Below the pieces are notes generated by a model. That model made no database searches and was not told the origin of the DNA. It saw nothing but the letters and a program-made list of their open reading frames with translations. A program made the position numbers and the translations under genes. From Paralvinella palmiformis (taxonomy: Eukaryota; Annelida; Polychaeta; Terebellida; Alvinellidae), in the NCBI GenBank assembly GCA_025642065.1, contig JAODUP010000091.1, positions 820,501-884,500 on the forward strand: DNA of 64,000 bases. Direction: 5' to 3'. Position 1 is the stretch's first letter, and each line of letters opens with the position of its first letter. Shown here in pieces: positions 1 to 13,600 of the stretch.

Positions 1-2476
1 GCCTGGACTTGGCGTTTGGAAGGTCTCGAGTCAAATGCCAGCGTATGAAGAAGGTTAGTACGGTTTAGTTGGGTCCGGAAATGCCAAATGGTTGACGTTT
101 GCCCGATAGCTGGGTAATTTAGTAGCGGACACAGGGTCAGGGAGGCTGTGGGGGGATGAATAGCGCCATCTCTCGGCATTTAAACGTCCGACCTGGCATT
201 TATACGATGTTGTCATATTTATATAGTGTCTTATAGATCCTAGTCGTGAGATGTTTATTGCACACTCTGACAATAGGAAATGGTTTTATTATGAGGATGA
301 CATCTCCTGTCTCCGTCAGTTTATTATCACGAACGTCATCCTATCTTTATTAGTATAATCTTACTTAACTAATATTCCATGGGATATATTATCGGCGAGT
401 AGTCAATCGCTCATTCAGTGATTGTTCAATTTGTTGTGTCCCAGCCCAAGCCAAGGATGGACTTCGAATCTAATGTATTACTTAATTGTTAAAATATAAT
501 CTTATTAACATGTTTGTCAGTTTGGTCTAGATCTATCCTGTCTATCTACTATACTATAGCTGTCTGTACGGCCCGCACCTCTCTATGACTATATAGACCT
601 ATAACATATACTGATATAGACTAGATATATCTAGCCTTAAATAGGGCAGCTACATTCGAAATGCCGCGAATAAAATGGTAGTATTAATATAAGTATTGTC
701 ACTGGCTGAAAATCACCATTTAAAGATTGTATTCAGACACACACACACACAGTTTTCACCATGTAAACTCTAATGTGAATGTAGCTAGTGACCATGGCAT
801 GTCAATGCCAGCACTTTATTCGTGGCATTTCGTGCGCGTGTGTATCCCAACACACTTTTCTATGATGACTATTTCAGTATTTGTCAGTGTGTGTCTGCTC
901 AACTCCTCAAGCACATGTTTTGCTAACTGGTAGAGTCTAGCAAGAAACAATATAATAAGTTTATATTATAATTATTCAGATGAGAACACTTACACAGTGA
1001 TACACACACACACACACAATATTATTGTGTCGCAATAATACGTATCAGTATCGATTTGATCCGTGATCAGTCACATCAGTATGATCAGTGGGAGCATTAT
1101 ACACCCAATTTTAGGTAAAGACGGTGAAGTCGTAAACTGATTGATCGCTGTTAAGAAGAGTGATGATACGCGTCAGTCATCTATCTATGTTCATCAGTTT
1201 ATCTGATCATCCGAGAGTGTGATGGGGGAATATTTTTCAAAATTCATTACATCTCACCTGGGAAGATTCCATTTGCCGGTGTGTCATCAGCAATCAGTGC
1301 TCCGCTATCGGGTCTAGTAATCTGTTTGATGATAACGGAGGTGAACCCGTAATCGGAGTACTATCTGAACGTTGTTGTCTATCCAAACCGAAAATCCCCC
1401 CCCTTACGTTACCCCCCCTCCCGGTCTAACACATTGACCCAATAACGTGACCACGGCCTGTGTTTATCTTCAGTCAAAGATTCCACGGCGCCCCATCGTA
1501 GAAGCTCTCTTGATCAAGGAATGGTATTTCGGTGTGGTTGATGCGCTGTCAGTCTCCCACCAAAGTTTCCTGTATAGGGTAATAGGTTGGGGGTGGGGGT
1601 GGTGGTGGGTTCTAATGCTGGCTTGCCGGTGGGGACGGGGGTTCAGGTTTTCTACGCCACCTACTGTTACTTCGGGTTAACTGTCACCTCTAGCCAGTAG
1701 ATGGTCACAGTTGGACATATCACAGCGTGCTGTCATGTGCTAGGTGTAATATGGGTGGGAGGTGTTTATTTACTGCTATGTGACCTGGTTTGAGAGAGAG
1801 AGAGCTTTTTCTTGTTTATTTTCTTTACAAGATATGTTGTGCCTTGTTAACTATTATTATTGTTAATGTTTACAAGGTTGGATTGCACCCCGATGTAATC
1901 TAATTTAGTCGGTGTTTATACAGGATCGGGAAAGCATCCGCGATAAAACACCAGTCGATGTTTTGTAGAGTAGTGAAAAACGAGAAAACGTATTTATCTC
2001 ACACACTTAAGAGTGACAACAACTTAACATGAAGTGAGAGCTGTAACTGTGTACGTTATTGCAGTATTTGTCGGTTAAGATTCTGCTAAAATATGGGAGT
2101 CAGTGGTGCTGATTTTCACTTCTGTTTAATTCGAAGATAACAGAAGAATAGTGTAGAGAGATTTCCGAAGAAATAATAATCATAATATTGTATATTTAAA
2201 CAACAGTGATAAACCAAATATGTCTACAAATAAACAATCATAGATTTGACCCATATAAACCATTATTTATCGGTGAAAGTAACTTTGAAGAGGATATATT
2301 GTACCTAAGATCGTATACTGGTCATATCAACGCCCCCCCCCCGCCCCCCTCCTTCTCAGACACCTTAAGATGTAGACTAAATTGCCTCAGCCTTTATATA
2401 ATGACAGTGGACATACCAATTTCTATATTTTTCTTATTATTTACTGATAGCAATATTATAATATTCTCGTCTCCAG
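1..2476. other. No supported gene; 5' flank or upstream intron of ARHGAP19-like gene
   Basis: AT-rich sequence with short (CA)n, (G)n and (C)n runs. Short open frames here show no codon bias, no recognisable motif and no splice-compatible link to exon 1. An untranslated first exon and promoter of the ARHGAP19-like gene could be here but cannot be placed. Confidence 0.5.
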
Positions 2477-2797
2477 ATTGGTGTGGTGTGCCTGTATACA
2501 GCGTCTTCCCACCCTATCTACAGTTTGGCATGACGACATCCATCTCGTCTCGTGTACGTCTCACTCAAACGGAGGGCAATCGTCTGGTCAATCGGTTAAA
2601 GAACACCAACTTGGAGAAGTTCCGCGTCCTCTGTAAGATGCATCTCTGCTTCCTGCTACACCTGCCCGGCAGCAGCCTGGAGGAGTTCCTCAGCGACGGT
2701 GGCGCCGCCTGGAGCTCGGCCGCCGTCCCGCAGTATCCCTGTACACCGGGCGAGAAGTCCAAGTTCCGATATTTTGGCAAGAAGAAATGGAGCAAAG
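2477..2797 (+). CDS. ARHGAP19: ARHGAP19-like exon 1 as visible (N-terminal region)
   Basis: The acceptor ctccag precedes 2477 and the donor gtcagt follows 2797. The frame is open through the whole segment. The first Met in frame is at 2530; residues from 2477 to 2529 are either coding, with an unseen upstream exon, or 5' UTR. The exon encodes the pre-RhoGAP segment with KFRVLCKMHLCFLLHLPG, which aligns by eye with the equivalent LPG-containing helix region of vertebrate ARHGAP19. It ends after one base of a codon (phase 1) and joins the next exon as a Glu codon. Confidence 0.8.
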
Positions 2798-5700
2798 GTC
2801 AGTACCAGGGTTTGTTTGGTGTGTGTTTGTGTGTTTTCCAACTCGTTTGTCGTCCTAATGTCACACACTCACGTGCACACACACAGATACACACACGCAT
2901 ACACGCACAACACATACTCAATCCTCCCCCTCGTTCCATATTTCCAAATACAACAACAACAGTAGATCAGCAATTTACCAACAGGAAATAGTTTACTCTT
3001 TGGTGAGAGGTGCCTCAGTCATCTAGCGGTAGCTTGTTGGACCACAGATCACTACCACCCGTGTTCGAATCTCGGCGTGCGCGGGCATATCTGAAGGTCG
3101 TTTCATCTTTCACTTCGCTTCATTACCCTTGGAGGTCGCTCGGCCCATTTAGCCTCCTATGCGCACAAAAGTGGCCGTAGAATATCAATTATCGTCGGTG
3201 ACTCTCAGCGTGCGAGTGTATCCTCAAACACTAATCTTCAAACAATCCCGGAACATCTGTATATTGTACCAATCAATGGCTGGAGCAGGAACCCCCCCAC
3301 CCCGCATTAAAGATATCTACGTAATATAACATAATAGAGCATTGATTTGTTCCTTTCCTCTGTCTCGGCCTTTGTCTTGCCCTTACTCAATCTCAGCGTG
3401 GTGTCTAGGGAAAGGAATGGCCTTAAAGTCTATTGTATGTTGCTTACCGTAAGATCATTAGTTTATAATCGTACAAGCGGCTTATGTAATTTGTCCGGGG
3501 ATGTGACATGCCTCCAGTGATCGTTGAGGTTTATGTCCTGTTTAACTGTGTAATTTGTTGTATGTTGGGAATAAGGAGTTTTTAAATGCAAACATTTTTA
3601 TTGAAACAAATCTAGAAATAAGACAGCTTTTATCAGCTTTCATTTAACTCACTACGGCACATACAAATGTTATATATATGTGTGTGTGTGTTTGTGTGTT
3701 TCATCTATACTATGGAGAATTCAAGATAAGGCGATGAGTTAGTGTCGACTTTTAGTTTGAATGAAGCCACAATTTGAAGACACGTATTTCACTAACGGCT
3801 TCATTGATACTGAAAGAGAGAACAAGCTATCAAGTGCACTCACTGTATTCTCCGATGTGGCGTCATTACGTTTATGTGGAGCTTCTGGTGGGGGGAGGGG
3901 TTTCATTCATTTTTATTCCCACCATTACCCATTGCCTGGTGTATTTCCCATTAATGTATTTCCAAGAAATGGACTTATAGACAACACTTGGCTTAACACT
4001 AATAAGACGGTTTTGGGCTCGGGTAGGAACAGAGCAAGCAAATATACTTTGGTCGAATCCCCATTGAATCTGTGATATTTCATATTGTCATATCAGTATG
4101 TTCAGTATAATTCAGTATAATATTTTTCTCATTCCGTTATAAAGGATCCAGATTCCATCGTAGTATATGAGTATATATTACAGATAATTAAAATAGCCTA
4201 AAAGTTTACTATATCGTATAGTTTAATTAAAATTCACATAGTTAATGGTAAATATTTCATACCTATTTAATTACTATAAAACACGTACATTGTTAAAATA
4301 ATAATATATAAATATATTTTAAACTTTTATGCGTTATGTACGGCATAATCTAATCAATTAAATATTTGTTTATTAACCTAATATTAGCAAGACGTCTCCA
4401 TTCTTCAGTGAGCGATTATCAAAACTACAAGACTTAGGCAATGTAAACAAATCAATGATTGGCAGATTTGTAGTGTAAATATGTCAAACAATTAGATGTG
4501 TATTTTGAAACTCTGTAGGTACACTGAAAGTGCTACTTGTTGTTATACACAGCAGATGATCAGCTTGCATCAAATATCATATGGGCGGGGGGGGGGGTAT
4601 TTAATATTGTTAAAACTTAATTTATATTGTTTTTCCGTGACACATTAGAAACAATAATGCCATCGTGACACGAGACCAGCATTACTAATCATTCGACTAG
4701 ATGTAAGATGGTCGGTGATGGATGTTGACATGCTAATTAACGATTGACGTTTGACTGACATTGTGGCTATTTCCAGTCGACCATCAAATCGGATTATCTA
4801 TTTCTGCACTAAATGACCTTTTGGTGTTTCGTTCCATTCAGTCTTGTTCGATCGAGCGAGGTTTGATTATACAATGATTGATGACGCTTAGTTTAGCCGT
4901 TACTTGTATCTCGGTATTGTTGTTGTATTTCTTCTGCGGGTCACTCTGTAAGTGTTCAGTTGCGCGTGCAGTCAATACGGACACCGATTGTTGCTGACAT
5001 ATTGTGGGATAATTGATTCGTCTTGATCTATATCGCTGATTTCTATTTCAAAACGGCGTCAATATTTTGTTATTGTTAGCTATCAAACGAAGTTTTCATT
5101 TTGCTTTCTTTTGTTATGTTTTCGGTGTATCATTTTAATGTTTCATATTATTATTATTATTTTGTTTACTTGTGAGAGTTAATGTTTGTGAATATTGATG
5201 TTATCGTTATTGGTTTTATACATAGGCGTAGAAATCGTCGTTTTCTTGTCTGGGACTCTCTAGATAAGTTGTACTGAAGAAATACCCATCTTTTATTTGT
5301 CTCGTATCACTAGGTCAGAGTCATATCCTTATTTAGTACCATACAGAATAATGTTGATAAAAAAAGTAAATATTTCCTGTGTCATGAGAGAGTATTACTC
5401 CAGTGTGTTTGGTCAGCAAGCATTTGACACTGTTGACTCAAGTTGACCTATCAGCTTGGCCATAGCCACACAGTGTCTAGCCGTAATGAGCTGCTGCTTC
5501 AGGGGGAACAGCTACCTACCACTGTTGACCTATATTTAGCAAGCCTGGAGGTGCCATGATAATTGGATTATGAGGGGGGTGAGCGGAAGAAGTTTACCTG
5601 TGGGATTTGTACTCATTAAGATGGTCGTGATAGTAGCCAGCAATCAGCAGCATCACTGGCATCACACCCTCCCCCCTTCCCCCGCCCCCAATATGTCAAG

Positions 5701-6189
5701 GTGCGCTCTGCTCCGGCTAATATCCTTCTATCTAAATGGTCACTCCTCAAACAGCCTACAGCCAGCTGTATGCTGTTGGCCTGCCATTCCCCGCTGTCAC
5801 GTTGACCAGCCAAGACGCATTTTAGATTTCAGCGTGTGATTTCCGAAAGGTGGCGCTCGGCCTGAGGCTTGCCAGAGAAATCTAGCGACTAAAAGTGGAG
5901 TAGCCTGGCGTGGCTAGTCTGTTATTTAGTGGTTGATTTATGCCTCCATTAGCCGCTTAAGGTGTGGCTAATTGTAGTGTGGCGGTATTATGGTATGTGT
6001 GTGTGTGTGTGTTGTTTGGCATTTTCTTGTAGCATTTAGTGTGATTATATGCTGACACACATTAAGTGCATCATTAATAATGGTTTTGGGCACGATTAAG
6101 AAAGGTGTGTATGTGTGTGTTTTGCCAATTGCTGAAAGGTACTAGCATAGAGATTTTCAAATGTCCGCAACATCTGGCCGATAAATCAG

Positions 6190-6260
<71 letters not shown>

Positions 6261-6816
6261 TCTTTCTGTGTATTGAAAATACTGTCCTGTATTAGATTGT
6301 ACATCTTCAGACACGGTACAGTACTATTTGTTGCTACCAGTATCAATTATGCGAGCATAATCCATGTATCACTGAAACATGACCGACCCCGGAAAAGTTT
6401 GTAATTTATATTGGATACGCATTGAAAATATATTCGCCGATTTTTATTATAGTTTGTCATTGAAAGGTCGCCAGGAAAGTGATATTCCTAATTCAGTCGA
6501 GTAGTGGAATCAGGAGATTTTGATGTGACGTAACGTGTAAACTAGTACCACCAGATGGCGCAGTTACTGTCACCCTCTTATATATATATATATATCTATA
6601 TATATATATATGCGCCAGTTTTAATTGTTTCTTCCGTCTATACAGTCTTATGATGGGTGACCGGTATCTTAGGTATTTTATTCAGGTGAGAGAATCCCAT
6701 GTATACTTCCAGGTGGTTGATTATAGCCTTGTGTAGTCACTATTCAGATGGGAGATTACAGGGAATTATAGAAATCCTATCCGTATATTCAAGTGGGAAA
6801 GTACAGGCACTATTTT

Positions 6817-6864
<48 letters not shown>

Positions 6865-9800
6865 TATATATATCGTTTTATATGAATACTTAATCAATTG
6901 AAAAGTATTAATAATGGCTTACATAGCAAAAACAGTTTTTATTGTTTTTGGTAGATTTTTGAAAATGTTCTCCCAACTAGTTTGATATTATACATGTCAC
7001 AACTGTCCTCTTAGTTGCGACAAGATCGGGGAGTTATATTAATTTAACTATAAAACAACATTAATCTGATTAATGTTTGTGGTTCATCGGAAGAGAGAAT
7101 CCAGAAACTATTAGTGTATGCGTGTGTCCCGTATTTTTGCACTATAGATTAGAACCGTCCGTTTTATCATAAAGTGATATAGTGTACAGGACGGTGAGAT
7201 CTTACACAAGTTCTTCTTCGATAGAGAAGGATGGTCTAGTTTAGATATAAGACTGTTATACGGTCTACGGTAGGATGTTGTTAATTAATGTCTTTGAAGA
7301 AGGTACTCCCACCTCTCTGATAGATTTTCATCTTCTCTTTAATACAGCCGGGCCAAATCTTAACATTAATTACTAGCTTAGGTTCAAAGTGTTCAAACTA
7401 ATTCACAGCAGAAATACTTCACTGGCTCTCGAGTTTGTGTGTGTGTGTGTGTGGGGGGGGATGGTTAGAATGCCTGGGTACATCTCAGCTGGTTCGGGTT
7501 TGATGCGTATCTGGTTTATCTGTGGGTTTGCGGTATTGCTGGTTGAATGGTCGGATTGAGTAAATGGCCGGGTGAATATAAGGTTTGTGGTAGAGCTTGT
7601 TCTGATCTAAAGTTGATGGCATAGCTGGTTGAGGCCTACAGTCACTCTATGATTCAATCAACCATGACATACACTGCGAGTGTATGGCATGGTTGATTGA
7701 ACCCTAGTTGAGTATATGACGTAGTATATGACGTAGCCGGTTGATACCTAGAGTATATGACGTAGCTGGTTGAGACCTAGAGTATATGACGCAGCCGGTT
7801 GAGACCTAGAGTATATGACGCAGCCGGTTGAGACCTAGAGTATATGACGTAGTTGGTTGAGACCTAGAGTATATGACGTAGCTGGTTGAGACCTAGAGTA
7901 TATGACGTAGCTGGTTGATATACAATATTTATGGTGGAGCTATGTGATGTAGTAGTTTTATCCCTGGTCTGTGGTATATATGAGACTTGATGTACTCTGA
8001 ATCCATTATTTGTTATGTTAAGATTCAGAAACTGTTCTATATTAATATATGTGTGTGTGTGTGGGTTGATGGCCGTATCTAGGATCTCGAATCTAGATAT
8101 TATTTCAATTAACCAGTGACCAGTAGTAATACCTCCATATCACGGTCGGTATAACCAATACTGGCTAAACTTAACCATTGTCCGAATCTCATTAGTCACC
8201 ATTTAACTCAACGGGGGAGACTTCAATAGACGTCTTACACATTTCGAACTGGTCACTGGTCCCCATGATGTTTGTTCTTTGGCCGGCTAACAATGGGCCG
8301 TCGTCACCTCGCCTTGATTCTGTCCCCTGTCGAGCCACATTTAAACATACAATCTGTGAGGTTCAGCTGTTTGTTAGTAGGGTGGGTCCGCCGGTAAATG
8401 GTGTGGTATATAATAACAGCTGGCTACGCTTTGTTGTTGGCTTAGCACCGAGGGACTGCTGTAAATAAAGTATTTATATAGTGACTGGTAGTAACAGTTG
8501 TAGATATTATTTATTAAAATAATTAGTTTAGGCCTGAAGTCATCGACAAATTCTCCAGTAACTTTTTATTGCACATTTAATTAATATTCAGTTTTTGCTG
8601 TAAGTTTGTGTGATATTCAGAGTATCTCTACTGGGGCGTTTATATGGATGCTAGGTAATAGGTTAGAGCTATATCTCTGATTTTCTTCAGTTCTGGCTTA
8701 ATTCAAGGAGAATCAGTGACCCGTAACAGAACAATATATTATTATAATATAGTGTGACCTGGCCTAATCAGTCATTACGCGCCTGACACATTTGGAGGCC
8801 CTGTCGATTCAACCTCATTAACAGACGTAGTTCGCCCGCCCGATCAGCTGTTTAATGGCAATTCCCTTTTATTAAGCCCACGTCAGAGTCTGATATATGT
8901 TTTGGGTATCAGGAGGACAACCGAACAGCTAGGGACAGCCTATAATTAAAATCTACTTTTAGGGAGCTTAGTCAGCCTGCCGTCCGTTGACTACCTCAGT
9001 TCAGTGACTCAGATGGTTTAGTTTGACTTATAGTGGATTAAACCGGGTTGTTTCTGATTTGATATAAGGCACATTGATCTAATTGGCATCCAAGATTGTA
9101 AAATCGGTTTATATCAGGTGCACCATGATGATAATGATGATGCAGCTGATGATGGTGTTCGGTTGTGTTGTTGTGTGATGGGGATTGGGTACACTGAGGA
9201 GTGATTAGTTTAATTTGGTATGTGAAATGTGAGGGTATAGTGGTTGGGGGAGGGGGGTGCTCGATATAGAATGGACATAAACACTGGCATAAACAATGAC
9301 ATCGGTGGCACGGGCACCGATACGGAGTGGTACATAGTGGCACAAAATTAAATGGTATGGTACGGATGTAATCTGTGGCACGCACACATGCACACACACA
9401 CATACACACACAGAGAGCGAGAGAGAGAGAGAGATGTTCAGAGTTGGTGAAGTTACTGATGAGCTGTGATACAGAGAGTGATGGGACTGTGAATGTATGA
9501 ATGGGGGATGTGGGGGGGGGGCTCAGACATTATTAACACATATACTACATCAGGTCATATTGAAGCCTTAAACATATATTACTCAATATTTGTTTTTGTT
9601 TATATTCATTATGGACGTATTTGTCTGGTCAGAGCTAGCGTGTGGGTGCACGTACTTGCGCGCGCCTGCGTGAATGATCCAGATACAAGACACTGTCATA
9701 GTCATATCGATAGAGATTTCTGGTTTAGATAAAGATGGGTTGCGGATATATATTGAATTAACTTCAGTATTTATTATTATAACTTTGGGCTAATGTCAAC

Positions 9801-11311
9801 AATTAATTAAGCCTTCTCACCTGGTTGTCTTTGATTGATTCGGGTTGTTTATTGTTTGTTTGTTTGTTTACAGAGGCGAGAATTAGTGATCAGCAGTCAA
9901 TCGCGCAGGAGACGATTGATCAGATCTTACCACTGATCGACTATTTGAACAAAGACACAAGTAAGTCGGCCACCACATCTGTATCATCGCAACACTAACA
10001 CTAACACCGAGTAAACAGATCTAGATTTCATTAAGAAGTCGATATTAAATGGCGTCTAATATTAGTACAGTACGTGTCAGCTGCATGGTATATAACTATA
10101 TAAATTAAAAACGAGCATTGTGTATTATACACCGCTAGTCCCATCAATATAGCACGGGTCCTTGAAAATCTGGAAAATTCCTGGAATTTGAACATTTGGA
10201 TTCCGGGCCTGGAAAGTCCTGGACTTTTTGTAGGGGTCCTTGAAAGTCCTAGAATTTGGACACAGATCTATATTTCTAATCATAAGCATACAGGAATTCA
10301 GTCGTTACACTTCTTCCGAAATATGGGTGTATCTTTGCGCGTTAAAAGTTTGTGATTTCATCGACAAGGTCCTTGAATTTGACATTGGAAGGTCCTGGAA
10401 AGTCCTGGAATCTGAGATGTCAAAATGTGTATGAACCCTGTATAGAGCATATGACTCATTGTTTGTCATTTCATTCCTTTCGGTCACGAACAAAACAATT
10501 TCTCATACGTGCACACACACACACCACACACACACACATGTGCACAGTGAGACAAGTCAAGGGTTTTTTTATGCTTTAAAAATAATCTTGTATATCAGGA
10601 TTACGGACAACAGCGTGTGATAAGAACTGAGGATATATTATTAAGGTGTTAATCCTACAATCTACCAGTGTGAATGATTTACCCATTTGTTTTACTGTGA
10701 AGTAGCCGAGGCTGGTTGACCTTAGCTAATGTTTGAATTGTTCTCGTTTTCAGACATCAAACAGGAGGGCCTTTTCCGCAAAAGCGGCCATCTCGGTAGA
10801 CAGAAGTTGTTACGGGAGAAGTTGCACAGCGGCGACGACGTCAAGAGTGAGCTGCAGTCTGGCGTCTACTGTGCACACGACTGTGCCAGCGTGTTGAAGG
10901 CTTTCCTCAGCGAGCTGCCGGAACCTATCCTTACTGAGAGACACTACAAGGCTCACTGTCAGATACCAGGTGAGGACTGACAATTATTGGGTGTGGGATG
11001 CTGCTGGTTGTGGGACAACCGAGCCACTCGTCCCCACAAATTCACCTCCCCACATTAATAGTCGGCTCTGTGAGGTCCAGTCTGGTCATCATAATTCTCC
11101 ACACACACATACGTGCACACACACATATGTACACACACACACACATGTATGTGCACACACATACATGCACACACACACACACATGTGCACAGTGAGACAA
11201 GACAAGTTTTAGTGTGATATATCAGTACACCTTTAGCCAAAAAAGTTATCCAGTACTGTAGTGGTTAGATCATTGTACTGCAAACCTGCACATTTTTGGA
11301 TTTGAATCAGA

Positions 11312-11361
<50 letters not shown>

Positions 11362-13558
11362 GTTTAGCTCACTCACTCACTTACTTACTCACTTTAACCA
11401 GAAACAAAAATGGCCATCCAAATTACACCTATGGTCTAAATAATCAAGAACCAAACATCTCCCATTTATAACTTTGTACTTTGTGACAATGATTGGGTAG
11501 AGTTGTATTGTATCAGCAATCAAATAGGGTAATAATAATAATAATAATAATAATGGCCGAAATGGCAGTTATTTTACGAGGCACTGGCAACCTCAGATGA
11601 GGGAGATGCATATTTGGTCTGTAAATTACAGCTTCATCACGGGAACTAATTCTAATCAAATTTAGAATTTACAATATATGGCACATCCATTGAGATTCTA
11701 CCTGTATACGAGTTGGCCAGTATATCTATAAGTATTTCACTGACACCCAACAATGACGCCATTTCAGAGATGAGGCTGGAAAGCAAACAGCTTGCAGACG
11801 TTACAGCTGCTGCTACAGCTGCTGCCAACCAAGAATCTCTTCCTGCTCCAGCGCCTGCTGATGCTGCTCCACAAGGTGGCATTAGAGCCCACGAATAAGA
11901 TGACCTCCGACAATCTTGGCACGCTGTTCGCGCCACACCTGCTGATGCCACGGAGGATGTCAGCCAGCGAGTTACAGATGGCCGCTGGTGACATGAGCAA
12001 GATGGTGACGTTTATGATCGACAATGTTGATGATCTGTTTAAGGTAAGGATGGCTGCTAATACAGTATTGGATAACATTACAGGTTCTCTGTGTTTATGA
12101 ATTGTGAATGGATGCTGTTACTATAAATGCTTCTATGTGCACCTTGTTATGCAACAAAGGGTCAAAAATAATTGATTATCAAATTTTTTGTATCAGATGC
12201 TGCAGATTTGGTTACGAAACCTTTTATTAAAATAAAAATCAGATTTCATTGAGAATGTTGAATCTAAAACAAATACGGGGAGACATGTTAAATACTTAAA
12301 TATTAAATACTTGTGCATCTGATATACTGTTTCATAATTTATTGGTCAACTTTCAGCTTCCACAGCCAGTGATCCGTGATATCGCCACCTATTGGTCACA
12401 GATGGAGGAATCGTCAGCCAAGAGCATGGCCGATGATGTGGGCAGCGTTCATTTACAGTGTCTTGGCCAATCAGACTCCAGCGATCCACCGATATACACG
12501 TCGGTCACATTTGCCGACCGTCAGGCTTCCAGACAGGCAGCCACAGAGACTGACACACAGATGGCACTGGCACAGCTCTATGCACACATCTCGTCCATGC
12601 CATCATCGTCAAAGAAACGACGTCTGCTGAAGCAGTTCACCAAAAATAGTGCTGTCTCTCATTTGTCATCTCCACCAGGAACGGATGAAAAATCTAAAAA
12701 AAGTAAATTGCTCGGAGAATCAATAAAGGTAAGCTGATGGACCATGCACATGTCTGAGAGAGGGAACACACACACACCAGGGGTGAAAATTAGTGGGGCC
12801 AACTTGCCACTGGCCACTATTTATTGGTAAATGCGACCATTTAATTTAAAATACTCGCCCGTCAGCCGACCACACTGTCGGGCTGTGAAACAATTTGTGG
12901 TAAAGCTGAGATGCTATATGCATGATGCAGCATGTGGATCCGAATGTGTCTGACATTGTGCTAGCATATGCATATCCATCATTCATGTGTTTCAGACACC
13001 CTTCTCACCTATTTTTCTGGGGAAAGTCTGGCTGGGCACTGAATCAGATGGCTGAATCCAGAATCTTACGACCAGGGCCGTAAAATTCTGGATTCTCAGC
13101 TACGTAGAAAGCTGGTAGAAAGCTGGTAGACCGTGGTTATTGTATAATGACCATGGTTTGAAGTTAGATTTTGACTTGGATTTGGAGGAGGAATTAATTG
13201 ATAGACTTCTGAAAATTTATATGTAATCTGTATTACTATTGTTCCTTTTTTAATCTGACAGTCAGACACGTATATTTTCTCTATTTGAGCTAAATAAAAT
13301 TTTGTTCTTGTTGGGGTGTAGCTTGTGTTATTTTGCCACCGGTTGGTATGATGGTTGGTATCACTAATCCCTCCTGAAAAGACCTCATTACTTTAAATAT
13401 ACATGAGAAGCACTCTCAAAAGATCCAATCCAAAATTTTCTTAGTGGGGCTTATAGCACCCCTACAGCATTTGGCTCGCTGGCCACACCACTCCCCTTTC
13501 AGGGCCACTAACATCGAATAAAGGCCACTAACTTACTTGTCCCAATCTGTGCTGTGCT

Positions 13559-13600
<42 letters not shown>

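Noticed and set aside
2206..2476. In-frame extension of ARHGAP19 exon 1 to 2206
   Set aside because: A good acceptor at 2475-2476 and AT-rich, non-conserved sequence indicate intron or UTR, not coding.
6074..6404. Overlapping 90- and 99-codon frames with long Tyr-Ile runs on both strands
   Set aside because: The runs come from the (AT)n microsatellite; neither frame has other support.
9038..9411. Cys/His-rich minus-strand frames
   Set aside because: They are driven by (GT)n and GAT/GTG-rich low-complexity sequence in the ARHGAP19 intron.
12778..13376. Possible MITE with CAGGGGTGAAAATTAGTG and CAGGAGGGATTAGTG ends in ARHGAP19 intron 5
   Set aside because: The end match is short and gapped, and no target duplication is visible, so it was not listed as an element.
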